This document shows, one piece after another, positions 34,490 through 43,443 of a stretch of DNA of 44,910 nucleotides (within the stretch, counting starts at the first letter, position 1; each line of letters starts with the position of its first letter). The stretch spans positions 1 to 44,910 of the forward strand of contig NIUT01000110.1 of assembly GCA_002254365.1 (NCBI GenBank), read 5' to 3'. Below the pieces are notes generated by a model. It did not search any database, was not told the DNA's origin, and saw nothing but the letters and a program-made list of their open reading frames with translations. This DNA comes from Nitrospira sp. UW-LDO-01. GTDB lineage: Bacteria > Nitrospirota > Nitrospiria > Nitrospirales > Nitrospiraceae. The position numbers and the translations under genes are program-made.

Positions 34490-34521
34490 CCGGCGGCGTC
34501 AGTCAGAGAGTAAGCCGCCGG
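34490..34521 (-). terminator. Hairpin downstream of tmRNA 3' end
   Basis: CCGGCGGC (34490-34497) and GCCGCCGG (34514-34521) form a perfect 8-bp stem with a 16-nt loop, about 20 nt beyond the tmRNA CCA. It has no T-run, so processing or Rho-assisted ending may be involved. Confidence 0.4.
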
Positions 34522-34539
34522 TACGCACGAAGTGCGGTT

Positions 34540-34889
34540 TGGTGGAGGCGAGGGGAGTTGAACCCCTGTCCGAAGATCGTCAGTGCACTGTGTCTACATG
34601 TGTAGCCGACAATTTAAGTTTCGCAGCCATCCACGCCCGTCGGCAGGCTTAGAACAGCCACTAGCCCAGAAAGTTCTCATCCTCAGCCGCTGAGCACCGG
34701 CCTGGGACCAGCCCGCTGCATCGCGCCATTCCACCCCCGCGGGCCTCAGATGGAACGACGTCTCAGCCTAAATTAGGCTGCGAGTGCCAGTTCTTGATTG
34801 GCAGTTGCGTTTTCTCGGACTTTTACGAGTTCCCGAGAGCTCGACATGCGACAGTGACCTCAGTATCCCCGTCGAAACCGGTCGCCCCC
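34540..34889 (-). ncRNA. ssrA: Transfer-messenger RNA (tmRNA)
   Basis: The RNA rescues stalled ribosomes by adding a degradation tag. On the minus strand the 5' end is GGGGGCGACCGGTTTCGACG. The 3' end contains the T-arm GGGGTTCAACTCCCC and finishes CGCCTCCACCA. GGGGGCG pairs with CGCCTCC in a 7-bp acceptor stem with one G-U pair. The length is about 350 nt. The tag frame runs from the likely resume codon GCA at 34808 to TAA at 34773 and reads ATANQELALAA, ending in the usual ALAA degron. CCA is encoded in the gene. The resume codon is placed by comparison with E. coli and could be off by a few codons. Confidence 0.95.
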
Positions 34890-35059
34890 TTTCTTCAAAA
34901 TCTCGAAAAGTAAATTGTCATGAGGTGAGAGGCATCAACCTCAACAAAGATTCATCCTGCCTGAACAAACGTTCACCTTTCACACCTCACATTTTACGTC
35001 TTTACCATACAGCACCGGTCAAGGGAATACCAGGACCTCTTCAAATCGGCACTCCGCAG

Positions 35060-35794
35060 ATGCAAATCGCGAAATCCATAGCCCCCTACTCGAGAAGGGA
35101 CTATGCTGGATCCTACGTGGATGTGACTATACAAGGGTACGAGGTCGAGACGACCCGCTATCAGATCGGGACGGTGTCCTATCAGATTCGGACCCTGCGC
35201 GATCGACGTCAGTTTTCAGACCCTGACGGTTGCGCGGAACGAATCGGAATCTCCTCCGCCTCCTGGCCTCTCTTTGGCGTCGTGTGGCCGGCCGGACTCG
35301 CGCTCGCTGAGGAGATGAGTCGGTTTCCCATCGCAGGCAAACAGATTCTCGAGGTCGGGTGTGGGATCGGCCTCCCCAGCCTCGTCTTGCAACGGCGTGG
35401 TGCCAATATCACCGCCTGTGACTACCACCCGCTGGCAGAGGAATTTCTCCGCCGAAACACAGATCTCAACGGGCTCGCACCCATTCCCTTCTTCAACGCC
35501 CCATGGCTAAATCCGGTTGTTGAACTGGGCCGCTTCGATCTCATCATAGGCAGCGACCTATTGTACGAGCGAAATCATCCTGCCCTGCTGGCAGGTTTTC
35601 TGGCCGGACATGCCAGACCCACCTGCCAAATACTCCTCGCCGATCCTGGCCGACACCGATGCGGCGAGATGAGTGCCCACCTCACCGCACAAGGCTATGA
35701 CTGTACGGAGACGCATCTTGAATCCGGAAAACCGCTCAAGCCATCCCACGGAGGACACCTGTTGAATTTCGTACGCTACCACGTGACATCGTAA
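35060..35794 (+). CDS. Class I SAM-dependent methyltransferase
   Basis: From ATG 35060 the protein has 244 residues. ILEVGCGIGLPSLVLQRRGA is motif I (SAM binding), ITACDYHPLAEEFLRRN is motif II, and DLIIGSDLLYER is the motif IV region of the lysine-methyltransferase-like (Methyltransf_16) group. The preceding ISSASWPLFGVVWPAGLALA is typical of that group. The substrate is unknown. The frame is open further upstream, but that region overlaps the tmRNA gene. A GTG at 35117 is another possible start. It is divergent from ssrA. Confidence 0.82.
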   Translation: MQIAKSIAPYSRRDYAGSYVDVTIQGYEVETTRYQIGTVSYQIRTLRDRRQFSDPDGCAERIGISSASWPLFGVVWPAGLALAEEMSRFPIAGKQILEVGCGIGLPSLVLQRRGANITACDYHPLAEEFLRRNTDLNGLAPIPFFNAPWLNPVVELGRFDLIIGSDLLYERNHPALLAGFLAGHARPTCQILLADPGRHRCGEMSAHLTAQGYDCTETHLESGKPLKPSHGGHLLNFVRYHVTS

Positions 35795-35907
35795 GTTGGT
35801 GCTCGAACCTTCGCCTGCCCCCCTTCAAGAAGCCGAGGCACGGCAGAGGTCCGGATTCTGATCGCGACTCTCTCCCAAGAATTACCAGTCACTTGCCCTT
35901 GCAGACG

Positions 35908-37149
35908 TTACTCATCAAGACTGGGACGGACCAGGTATGGCCCATAGTGAAAGACAAAGAGAAGATAGGCCCCGCTCCAGCCAAGCGCAGACATCCCGAG
36001 CATGGCATGAGTCAGAGCAGTAGGTGTCTCAGGGTGCGGAGCAAAGATTCGCAACAACGCCGCAGCGTTGACCAACAGATAGATCGCCACGGTGAGCCGA
36101 TCCGCGTATCGCGGTCGTCCCGTGTGGCCAAGGCTTGCACGGGTCATGACCGCCAACGTCATGGCTCCCATCGCACCAGTCGTCAGCAGATGAACTGCGT
36201 TGGCAGGCTCAAACCCAACCCCCAGAATCGCAGCACCAAGGGCTATCAAATACAGTCCAATCCATCCATACCCGACATTCAAGATAAACACCAACGGTTC
36301 ACGCCAAGCTTTCCACCCTCGCCATCGGAGGAGACGCACCAGGGTTGCCAGTCCTGCCACGATCAACGCGATCCCTGTCCAGTTACTTTCCGGCTGAAGC
36401 ACCCAGACAATAACAGCTAGAAGAACCACCAGCATCACGACGGCATCGAAACGGGTAAACGCAGCAGGCAGCTGTGCTTCATTCCGTCCTTCCAAGTACT
36501 CAATCGTAAACGTTGGCGTCAGCCGACCTCCGATCACCGTGAGCATCATCGTCATAATCGACAAGGCTAGCCGTTCAGGAAGGTCTGTGGGGCTATGCTG
36601 GACTGCCGACAGATGAAACAACACATTCGTAGCCGCATAGAGACTCACGAGGACGCCTATCGGGGTCCGGTCCCAGGCGTTTGCGGCACTGATCTCCCGC
36701 CAGACATAGGCAGCCAAGAACACCAAAAACGCTCCATCGATGACCGCAGCAGCCGGACCTCTCGTAAACGGTATGGCCATGAGCAGCCGACCTGCAAGCC
36801 AGAGTAGAAACATTGCCAGCAACGGCACGCCTCTCAATGGCATGCGGTCCGTCCAGTTGGGCATGGCTGTCAGCAGAAATCCCGCGATCAAGGCAGGAAT
36901 ATACCCAAACAACATTTCATGGACGTGCCATTCGCGTGGAGGATAGAGAAAGTCCGCCTGTCCATACTCTGCATAGATCGCCACCCAAGCCAAGACTGAT
37001 GCCGCGCTAAACACGGCAGCGCCGAGGAAGAATGGCCTGAAGCCATAAGAGAGGAATGCCGGCCCGGCGTAACGAGGAAATGTGGGTTCGTCTGCTTGCG
37101 GCACGGCTGCAGCTGGCTGACCAACCACTGGTATCTCTTTCGATGACAT
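35908..37149 (-). CDS. nnrS: NnrS family membrane protein
   Basis: This 413-residue protein has about twelve membrane helices. NnrS signatures include FLSYGFRPFFLGAAVFSA, PREWHVHEMLFGYIPALIAG with histidines in the early helices, ANVLFHLSAVQ, GRLTPTFT, HLLTTGAMGAMTLAVMTRAS and RASLGHTGR. NnrS proteins are haem- and copper-containing membrane proteins linked to nitric oxide and nitrosative stress, so this fits an organism of the nitrogen cycle. The gene has no adjacent nitrite or NO reductase here. No FNR/NNR box was found upstream. Confidence 0.9.
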   Translation of the reverse strand: MSSKEIPVVGQPAAAVPQADEPTFPRYAGPAFLSYGFRPFFLGAAVFSAASVLAWVAIYAEYGQADFLYPPREWHVHEMLFGYIPALIAGFLLTAMPNWTDRMPLRGVPLLAMFLLWLAGRLLMAIPFTRGPAAAVIDGAFLVFLAAYVWREISAANAWDRTPIGVLVSLYAATNVLFHLSAVQHSPTDLPERLALSIMTMMLTVIGGRLTPTFTIEYLEGRNEAQLPAAFTRFDAVVMLVVLLAVIVWVLQPESNWTGIALIVAGLATLVRLLRWRGWKAWREPLVFILNVGYGWIGLYLIALGAAILGVGFEPANAVHLLTTGAMGAMTLAVMTRASLGHTGRPRYADRLTVAIYLLVNAAALLRIFAPHPETPTALTHAMLGMSALGWSGAYLLFVFHYGPYLVRPSLDE

Positions 37150-37297
37150 AGCCCCTGATTCTCGTGTGCGGATCAGATTCCTGTCAACCGAGAGCGTGCA
37201 TCACGTAGATACGGCTGTGTCGGAAAGGTGGGAAACCAGCAGAGAGCATGAAGAGGTGATGTGCTGAAAGCAGGTCGGTCAACTGACTGCACAACCT

Positions 37298-38767
37298 TCA
37301 CCTGCGATCCAGAAACCGTTTGGAGGCAGGGTAGACGCTCCAGAGCAGTTCGAGCGTCATGGACGTCAGCAGCGCGGTGAGTGGTGTCGGATTCTTATCC
37401 GTTCGGGGTTTGGGGTCTTGCGCCCGCAGACCAGTCCATTGTTCGTGCAAGACCGTCTGTTGCCTCGCTACCAAGGTTTTCACCTTCTCGACCCAGAACC
37501 TGGGATTTTCCGGATCCGACACATACTGCCCCTGGCCTCGGCCGAAGTGCGCGATGGCGAGGTACCGTACAATGACGTCTTGGACCAACAGATCCAAATA
37601 CTCATCCGACCACGTGACTGGGGTCGGTGTATTGCCGACACGCCGTTCCGCCCAGGCTTCTCCTCCCAAAAATCCGAGGACACCCCCAACCACTGCCCCG
37701 GCGACCGTAAACAGCCCCATGCTGACTCCGCCAGCCGCCGCGTCCAGATGGAGCCCGGCATAGGCCCCGCTGGTCAAGGCTCCACCGATCCCGCCAATCG
37801 CAGTACCGCCGAGAGTCGTCTCATCAAGGCCACGCGAGCTCCGTTGAACTTCCACATGCTCCATTCTGGCCTGGATGATCCCAACTGCATCTCCCTCCAG
37901 GCCATGCAGAGCAATGACGGCTTTCGTCGTCGCCCCCACCGCGTTCACCAATCCCCTCAACAGACCATCGACGGCCTGCTGTTTTTGCCGCTCCATCGGC
38001 GAGCCGTCACCTTTGGTCATCACCCGAGCTCTCGCGGCAGTCGACACCAGCATGGCCCACTGCTGCATCGCCGCGTGGAACACCGTGAGATTCGTGTGCT
38101 TCCAGGCAACAAACAAGCGCGTCATCAGCTGACGGCCGTCCGGAGGAAGCAACGATTGAATGGTCTCAAAGAGGATGCCTTCCTGGACCCAACAGCGGCT
38201 GAACGCATCAAGACTGTGCACCGCCCTGACGAAGCCATACCGAGCAAAGTAGTCCTTCCAAGGTTGTTCAAGACGCTGCTGTTCCTCGCGGTCTTTGGGT
38301 GGACCGATTTGATTCAAGAGGATGATGACCGGCTTCCCGATCCATTCGAGCAGTTGCAGTTCTGATGCAATGTAGCCGGCCATGTTCGGTTCTTCGGTCG
38401 CATTCACAAGATAGAGCACGACATCTGCCTCGTGCTGAACGTTCAAGACCGCCTGCTGGGCACACCAGGATGGCCGATCGCGAAATCGGTCCCATACTTC
38501 CGTCAGAATCCGAAGAATCGGGTTCTTAGCCCCTTGTAGTCGCGACAGGATCTTCTGACAGTTGGGAAAGCCTGGCGTATCCCACAGTTGCAGCGACTCT
38601 CCTGCTTCCGTTTCAAGCACCGTATACTTTTGACTCTCAAGTGTGACATGGGCTCGATCGGCGACGAGTCCGATCTCCTTCCGGAGCAACGTTCTTGCTA
38701 AGGTGGTCTTCCCAATGTTGGTATGGGAAATCAAAGAGAGCGCGATCTGAGATTTCTGCACGCTCAT
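37298..38767 (-). CDS. DUF3482 GTPase-like protein
   Basis: This 489-residue P-loop protein has an N-terminal GTPase domain with SHTNIGKTTLART as an unusual P-loop, LQLWDTPGF as G3 and VIILLNQIG as a shortened G4 (NQ in place of NKxD). A long helical region follows. Two glycine-rich hydrophobic stretches (about 320-380, LGGTAIGGIGGALTSGAY and VAGAVVGGVLGFLGG) could insert into or contact the membrane. It overlaps the DUF2868 gene by 4 bp, which is the known two-gene arrangement for these families. The role is unknown; a membrane GTPase module is the likely picture. Confidence 0.8.
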   Translation of the reverse strand: MSVQKSQIALSLISHTNIGKTTLARTLLRKEIGLVADRAHVTLESQKYTVLETEAGESLQLWDTPGFPNCQKILSRLQGAKNPILRILTEVWDRFRDRPSWCAQQAVLNVQHEADVVLYLVNATEEPNMAGYIASELQLLEWIGKPVIILLNQIGPPKDREEQQRLEQPWKDYFARYGFVRAVHSLDAFSRCWVQEGILFETIQSLLPPDGRQLMTRLFVAWKHTNLTVFHAAMQQWAMLVSTAARARVMTKGDGSPMERQKQQAVDGLLRGLVNAVGATTKAVIALHGLEGDAVGIIQARMEHVEVQRSSRGLDETTLGGTAIGGIGGALTSGAYAGLHLDAAAGGVSMGLFTVAGAVVGGVLGFLGGEAWAERRVGNTPTPVTWSDEYLDLLVQDVIVRYLAIAHFGRGQGQYVSDPENPRFWVEKVKTLVARQQTVLHEQWTGLRAQDPKPRTDKNPTPLTALLTSMTLELLWSVYPASKRFLDRR

Positions 38768-40239
38768 TGTGTGCCTCGAAAATCACCGGGCCACAAACAA
38801 TCGGGTAAAGCCTGCAGTTCTCCATCCGGCGATCCAGAAGGGTCTCGGTACCGCACAGCCCGAAGCCCACACTCGGTTGCCAGCGTCACCCAGGCTTGAC
38901 ACCGCTCTTTGAACCGTTTCTCGTGGTCAAGTTGCGCGTACGCCTCGCAATCCAACACAATCAACAGCATGTTCGGTCGGCCTCTGCTGTGGATTGTCGT
39001 TTTCAACTCCTCCAAAAATTCACTGTGGGTCTCCTCGGGCGCCTGGGCCAGATTGAACAAGACCACCGCGCACAGACCGCGATCGGAGTCGGCCGGAAAC
39101 TGGGGATGCCGGTCGCCGTATTGGACTGAGTTCCCGACATGGATGTGCGCCAGAAGACCAAAGGCCTCGCTGAGGAATGTGAGGAGACGATCGTCAGCAT
39201 CCTTTACCCGATGGCTGTACGCCAGCACCTCCACAAGTAGCCCTTTCCCTCGATATGGATTCAGAAGGCGTCGAAAGTAGGGCTCGTTGACTGGGAGCTG
39301 CATGTCAGCCGCCAGGCGAGTCTTTTTCCTCCAGACAGCCACCGCCAGTAAGGTTCGTGGGAGGATAATGAATAGCACCGTCGTCATCGCCCAGAAGTGA
39401 ATCCACATCGCCGCATTAACCTTCGCCGTGCCGCGCAAGCTGGCGATGGCATCCACGCCGGGCATCGGAATGCTCAAGAGCCAACTGGCGGGAGCAAAGA
39501 GGATCGAGAGAAATCGATGGACCCCCTCAGCCTCTACAAAGGTGCTGTCCCAACCTGCCTGATACAACAAACTGATGCCGCGTATATAGAGCCCCGCGAT
39601 CACACCGATCGCCAGCGCTGCCGCAGCCATGTGTAACAGACTGCGGGCATGGGTCACCACCAAGCCTCGACTACTATGGAGCAGATGCACGGCGTAAGAC
39701 GCAAGGGATGCGGTGATCCACTGGACTTCACCAGGACTCTGGGCCCGATCAGACCGCAGGCGACTCAGCCGTCCCTTCACCGTCAGTCCCACAAGCCATT
39801 CCACCAGCCCCGGCAGGCCGGGCTGTTCCAAATCTGATTCTGATCGAGACACGACGAAGTTGTAGAGCAACCCAATATACGCAACGGCATTCCAGAGGAG
39901 GAGTGTCAGAAGGGGAAAATTTAGAAGGTTAATGTGCCCGGTAGGCCCGATCGGGTCGGCGAGAAAGCCCCCTATCAATGCACAACCAATGAGGGGTGTG
40001 ATCGGAGTCTTGATTTGGGCGACGGCTACCGCTGAACCGAACAGAGAATGTTTTTGCAACAATCGATCGGAGATCTGCTCAGCTCGTTCAATGACCCTGG
40101 CCTCTGCGGCTCGTTGGTCTCGAGAATCGCTTCCTTGACCGGATGCCTCCCGTTCATACCGTAAGATAAACTTGTGCTCGGGATCATGCTCTTCACAGGC
40201 CTGAACCAGGAGCACCTTAGCAAGTTGGACAAGCGTCAT
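38764..40239 (-). CDS. DUF2868 membrane protein, partner of the DUF3482 GTPase
   Basis: This 491-residue protein has an N-terminal soluble helical part and about four to five membrane helices: around residues 80-100, 105-130 (LLNFPLLTLLLWNAVAYIGL), 205-225, 245-260 and 280-300 (MWIHFWAMTTVLFIILPRTL). The C-terminal half is soluble and has repeated strand/helix patterns (VLFNLAQAPEETHSEFLEEL, LLIVLDCEAYAQ). It is translationally coupled to the DUF3482 GTPase by an ATGA overlap. The two together suggest a membrane complex. No function is established. Confidence 0.8.
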   Translation of the reverse strand: MTLVQLAKVLLVQACEEHDPEHKFILRYEREASGQGSDSRDQRAAEARVIERAEQISDRLLQKHSLFGSAVAVAQIKTPITPLIGCALIGGFLADPIGPTGHINLLNFPLLTLLLWNAVAYIGLLYNFVVSRSESDLEQPGLPGLVEWLVGLTVKGRLSRLRSDRAQSPGEVQWITASLASYAVHLLHSSRGLVVTHARSLLHMAAAALAIGVIAGLYIRGISLLYQAGWDSTFVEAEGVHRFLSILFAPASWLLSIPMPGVDAIASLRGTAKVNAAMWIHFWAMTTVLFIILPRTLLAVAVWRKKTRLAADMQLPVNEPYFRRLLNPYRGKGLLVEVLAYSHRVKDADDRLLTFLSEAFGLLAHIHVGNSVQYGDRHPQFPADSDRGLCAVVLFNLAQAPEETHSEFLEELKTTIHSRGRPNMLLIVLDCEAYAQLDHEKRFKERCQAWVTLATECGLRAVRYRDPSGSPDGELQALPDCLWPGDFRGTQ

Positions 40240-40807
40240 CGATGGTCAGGCTAGGTTCTCGTTTGCGCACTCGGTGCCGGGGAATTACCTACTCTGCTCA
40301 CAGCTACACCGCTACCCTCGCCCCCCTTTGCCATGAATCGTTGCATTATCGGAGCCCGAAACTATTCCGTCAATGACATGTTCTTGATTTTGCTCTCCCT
40401 ATCATGCCGATACCACAACATCCCGGCAGGGAAGTCTCAGAGACACAGCACGCTTCACAGCACATTTACCAGCCATAACCAATAGCGGCTACCCGCCAGA
40501 CGGTTTCAGCAAGACATGGAATCGCCAGGCAACCGTTTCCTTCGTCAGCCCCCCATCCCAACCTTCTACGTAGGTAGGATGTATCGTTTTGTCACACCAG
40601 CTGTATCGAGAAAGATACGAGGCGGAGCCACAAGGCCGGAGGGCATCTCGAACTGCACACAAGGATTGTGGCGCTGATTCAGGACTAGCGAGCCGTTGAG
40701 TCTACACAGCCACACACAATTCATTCTGGCATCATCATTGCGTAGAGGACTCACTACATACTGAGCAAGATCATCCGCGCTCATTCATTCACGAAGGAGG
40801 GATTCCC
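40240..40807. other. Long gene-poor region, 568 bp
   Basis: No supported gene was found. A 72-codon leftward frame (40566-40784) has no ribosome site. A small GTATC/GATAC hairpin is visible near 40600-40615. The region separates the DUF2868 gene from the divergent zinc-ribbon gene, so it may hold both promoters. Confidence 0.4.
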
Positions 40808-41029
40808 ATGAGGTGCACGAAATGTAGTGGTCTGATGGTGGTGGATCATTTACTGGACATGAAGGAAAGTTATCTGCCGATGTGGATGCAGGCCCTTCGT
40901 TGCCTGACCTGCGGCAACATCGTGGACTCGCTGATCCATTTTCATCGTGCAACCCAGCAGGCGCAGAGAGCCAGTCGGCCCGCAACTGGGTTTGCAAGAA
41001 AGATGAGTCGACCAGCCGTGGCGGCGTAA
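40808..41029 (+). CDS. Small zinc-ribbon protein
   Basis: This 73-residue protein has two CxxC pairs, RCTKCSG at the N-terminus and RCLTCGN near residues 35-41, which would hold one zinc ion. Between them lies DMKESYLPMWMQALRC. The tail is basic. A very good ribosome site (AAGGAGGG) precedes ATG 40808. Such short proteins are often regulators or nucleic-acid binders, but no function is known. It is monocistronic. Confidence 0.75.
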   Translation: MRCTKCSGLMVVDHLLDMKESYLPMWMQALRCLTCGNIVDSLIHFHRATQQAQRASRPATGFARKMSRPAVAA

Positions 41030-41162
41030 TCGTTTGGCAGTGCTTCAGGACTCATGAACGATAGGCCATGGCTTGTGCTGCGCTTCTTCTTGGGCCTGTG
41101 CCATCTCATTCACGTCTTGCAGCACTGCCCACCTTACGAATTCGCGACGGGTAGGTTTTATT

Positions 41163-41196
41163 CGCAGGGCATAAACTTCGCCTGCGCAACATTTTT
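41163..41196 (+). terminator. Possible terminator after the zinc-ribbon gene
   Basis: CGCAGG (41163-41168) and CCTGCG (41181-41186) form a 6-bp stem with a 12-nt loop, followed by TTTTT (41192-41196). It is weak but correctly placed about 130 bp downstream of the gene. The rest of 41030-41378 holds no gene. Confidence 0.35.
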
Positions 41197-41378
41197 ACTC
41201 CAAACTCCCTTGCCCCTCTCAAAGGCTGAATGAGGACTGCGGGACTCCCCTCCAGGTACTCACGTTACACCGCATGGTCCTCAGACATGTCCGCCTTAGA
41301 AGTGTGGCGAAATACTCTCACCAAACCTCAACACTATTTTTCCCCAGGACATGAGAACAATCTTGGCATTGGCCAGGG

Positions 41379-43238
41379 TTACTGAGGGCCATTCACCACA
41401 GCCAACACCCGTCGCCCGTACCGTTCGGCCTTAAGCTCGCCGATGCCAGGAATTTCCAACAGCGCCGCTCGCGTGTCTGGCTTTGAACCGGCGATGGCCT
41501 TCAACGTCTTATCATGAAAAATGAGGAACGGCGCCACGCCCTCTTCCGCGGCCAGTTCGGAGCGGAGCTGCTTGAGCCGTTCAACCAGCAGTCGATCCGG
41601 CGGCAATGTCATCGGAACACCCGTGAGCGCAGCATCCGAGCGACGCGGTTTTTGTATTGGCCCGCGGGCTGAAGCGTCTTCCCCCTGTTCCAGCTCAACC
41701 GTACGAAGCCCTTGCAGAACTTCTCGCCCTGAGGGAGTCACCTCGAGCGTGGGGTACTCCGTCCCCTCAACACGCAGGTAATCGGAACTGACAAGAGCTT
41801 TCACCTGGCTTGTGACGGACAGCTTCGTCTCCGTTCGACAGACGCCGTAGGTTGGGCAATCTGCGACACCGTAAGCCGCCAGCACCTTCGACCGACTTCC
41901 GCGCAGAATATCGACGATCCGCCCCATCCCGAACCGTCCTCCGCACCAGGCCACCGTGTCCAGAATTGCCTGTGCGATCGCATGGTCCTGAGGAACCTTT
42001 CGGCTTAACTGCCGCACCGGCGTCATACAGCGGTCACACAGACCACAAGGGCCCAAGGCAACCTCAGTCTGATCACTAAAGTAGTCCAAAATCGCCAGCT
42101 GTCGGCAGGTCGAGGTCGACACATACCCCAGCAGCTCTTGCAAGAGCGTCGTCATGCGTCCCGCACGTTCAGCGCCGTCAGAATCCTTGGATGCCTGCGA
42201 AATGAAATAGTCCTGCGTGGCCACATCCCGTTCATGAAACAGCAACACACAGCGCGCAGGCTGGCCATCACGTCCGGCTCGACCAGCTTCCTGGTAGTAG
42301 GCCTCGATGCTTCCAGGAATATCGAAATGGACGACCAGTCGGACATCTGGCTTATCAATGCCCATACCGAAGGCATTCGTCGCCACCAAGATTCGCAAGG
42401 TCCCTCGACGGAAATCACCATGCACAAGTCGCCGTTCTTCATCGGACAAACCGGCATGGTAGAAGCCAACCGACCGATGGGATTGTCCCAACCAGCTCGC
42501 GACCTCCTCCACCGTTCGGCGCGTCGCGCCATACACCAGAATCGTGCCTCTCTCCGTTCCCTGAACCAGCTGCTCCACGAGCTCGAGTTTCTCACGGAGA
42601 GACTGACAATGTTGGACGGAGAGAGCCAGATTCTTCCGTCGAAATCCGGCGACCAATCGGAACGGATCCTGAAGCGACAGCCGTCGACACACATCCGTCT
42701 GCACACGAGCCGTGGCCGTCGCCGTCAAGGCCAAGCAGGGAGGATTCGTGAGCTCCTGGCGCAGCCGACCAATCTTCATATAGTCGGGCCTGAAGTCATG
42801 GCCCCACTGGGAAATGCAGTGCGCTTCATCGACCACCAGCAATGATACCCAAAGCGAACGCAACAGTCGGAGAAACCCTTCATGCTGCATCCGTTCCGGT
42901 GCGAGATAGAGCAGCTGCACTCGCTTCTGTTGGAGATCCTCCAGCACAATATTCTTTTCCAGCCCAGTGAGTCCGGAGTGAAACGCCGCAACCGCAATCT
43001 TGCGCTGCTTCATGGCCGTCACCTGATCCTGCATGAGCGCAATGAGCGGCGAAATGACCAGCGTCAGTCCCGGCAGCATGGTCGCCGGCAACTGATAACA
43101 GAGCGACTTGCCTTGGCCCGTCGGCATCACCGCCATGACATCGCGCCCAGCCAACACGGCACGTATGACGTCTTCCTGGCCGGGTCGGAATGCCGAAAAC
43201 CCGAATCGGTCCTTGAGCTGTTGAGTCAGATCAGTCAC
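41379..43238 (-). CDS. recQ: ATP-dependent DNA helicase RecQ
   Basis: RecQ unwinds DNA 3' to 5' in recombination and fork repair. The 619 residues show motif 0 (FSAFRPGQ), Walker A TGQGKS (40-45), DEAH box (137-140, VVDEAHCISQWGHDFRPDY), SAT-type ALTATAT, GMGIDKPDVR and HFDIPGSIEAYYQEAGRAGRDG. A zinc site is suggested by CRQLAILDYFSDQ and CGLCDRC. A winged-helix domain precedes the C-terminal HRDC domain (LRSELAAEEGVAPFLIFHDK). The length matches E. coli RecQ (about 610). It stands alone. Confidence 0.95.
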   Translation of the reverse strand: MTDLTQQLKDRFGFSAFRPGQEDVIRAVLAGRDVMAVMPTGQGKSLCYQLPATMLPGLTLVISPLIALMQDQVTAMKQRKIAVAAFHSGLTGLEKNIVLEDLQQKRVQLLYLAPERMQHEGFLRLLRSLWVSLLVVDEAHCISQWGHDFRPDYMKIGRLRQELTNPPCLALTATATARVQTDVCRRLSLQDPFRLVAGFRRKNLALSVQHCQSLREKLELVEQLVQGTERGTILVYGATRRTVEEVASWLGQSHRSVGFYHAGLSDEERRLVHGDFRRGTLRILVATNAFGMGIDKPDVRLVVHFDIPGSIEAYYQEAGRAGRDGQPARCVLLFHERDVATQDYFISQASKDSDGAERAGRMTTLLQELLGYVSTSTCRQLAILDYFSDQTEVALGPCGLCDRCMTPVRQLSRKVPQDHAIAQAILDTVAWCGGRFGMGRIVDILRGSRSKVLAAYGVADCPTYGVCRTETKLSVTSQVKALVSSDYLRVEGTEYPTLEVTPSGREVLQGLRTVELEQGEDASARGPIQKPRRSDAALTGVPMTLPPDRLLVERLKQLRSELAAEEGVAPFLIFHDKTLKAIAGSKPDTRAALLEIPGIGELKAERYGRRVLAVVNGPQ

Positions 43239-43443
43239 GGAATAAGTCGACGCAGCATGAGGGGAGCAGAGATAAACACTGCCAGGGAGTATAGATGACC
43301 CAGCACGGGCAAGTCGAGGTGGTTAGGACAGACCAAGCCGTACCTGCCTCCCTATCGGCGGTCATACCACGCCTGCAGAGAACGCCGTCTGTGGGAATAG
43401 AGCAAGGAACCGCTTGAGTGGATAGAGGTCCTCGCAGAAATGG

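Larger units (their letters stand above)
34219..34539. other. Intergenic region with degenerate tandem repeats next to the tmRNA gene
   Basis: No gene is seen. The region holds a diverged 70-bp direct repeat and strong hairpins, listed separately. Confidence 0.6.
34311..34540. repeat. Diverged direct repeat, 70 bp units 160 bp apart
   Basis: Unit A is 34311-34380 and unit B is 34471-34540. They align without gaps at about 46 of 70 positions by hand count, and most differences are G/A or C/T changes. Unit B ends at the first base of the tmRNA 3' CCA. The shared core is TAAGCC(A/G)CCGG. TGGTGG also occurs about 20 bp after unit A, as if a decayed tmRNA end were there. Confidence 0.55.

Noticed and set aside
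34408-34605. 65-codon frame overlapping the tmRNA 3' end
   Set aside because: It runs through the strong hairpins and into the tmRNA gene; the RNA gene explains the sequence.
34784-35059. N-terminal extension of the methyltransferase frame
   Set aside because: It overlaps the 5' half of the tmRNA and is not like methyltransferases; the conserved region begins after 35100.
37150-37297. FNR/NNR-type operator before nnrS
   Set aside because: No TTGAT-N4-ATCAA-like palindrome was found.
40566-40784. 72-codon leftward frame in the 40.2-40.8 kb spacer
   Set aside because: It has no ribosome site, no recognisable domain, and a start right beside the divergent zinc-ribbon gene.
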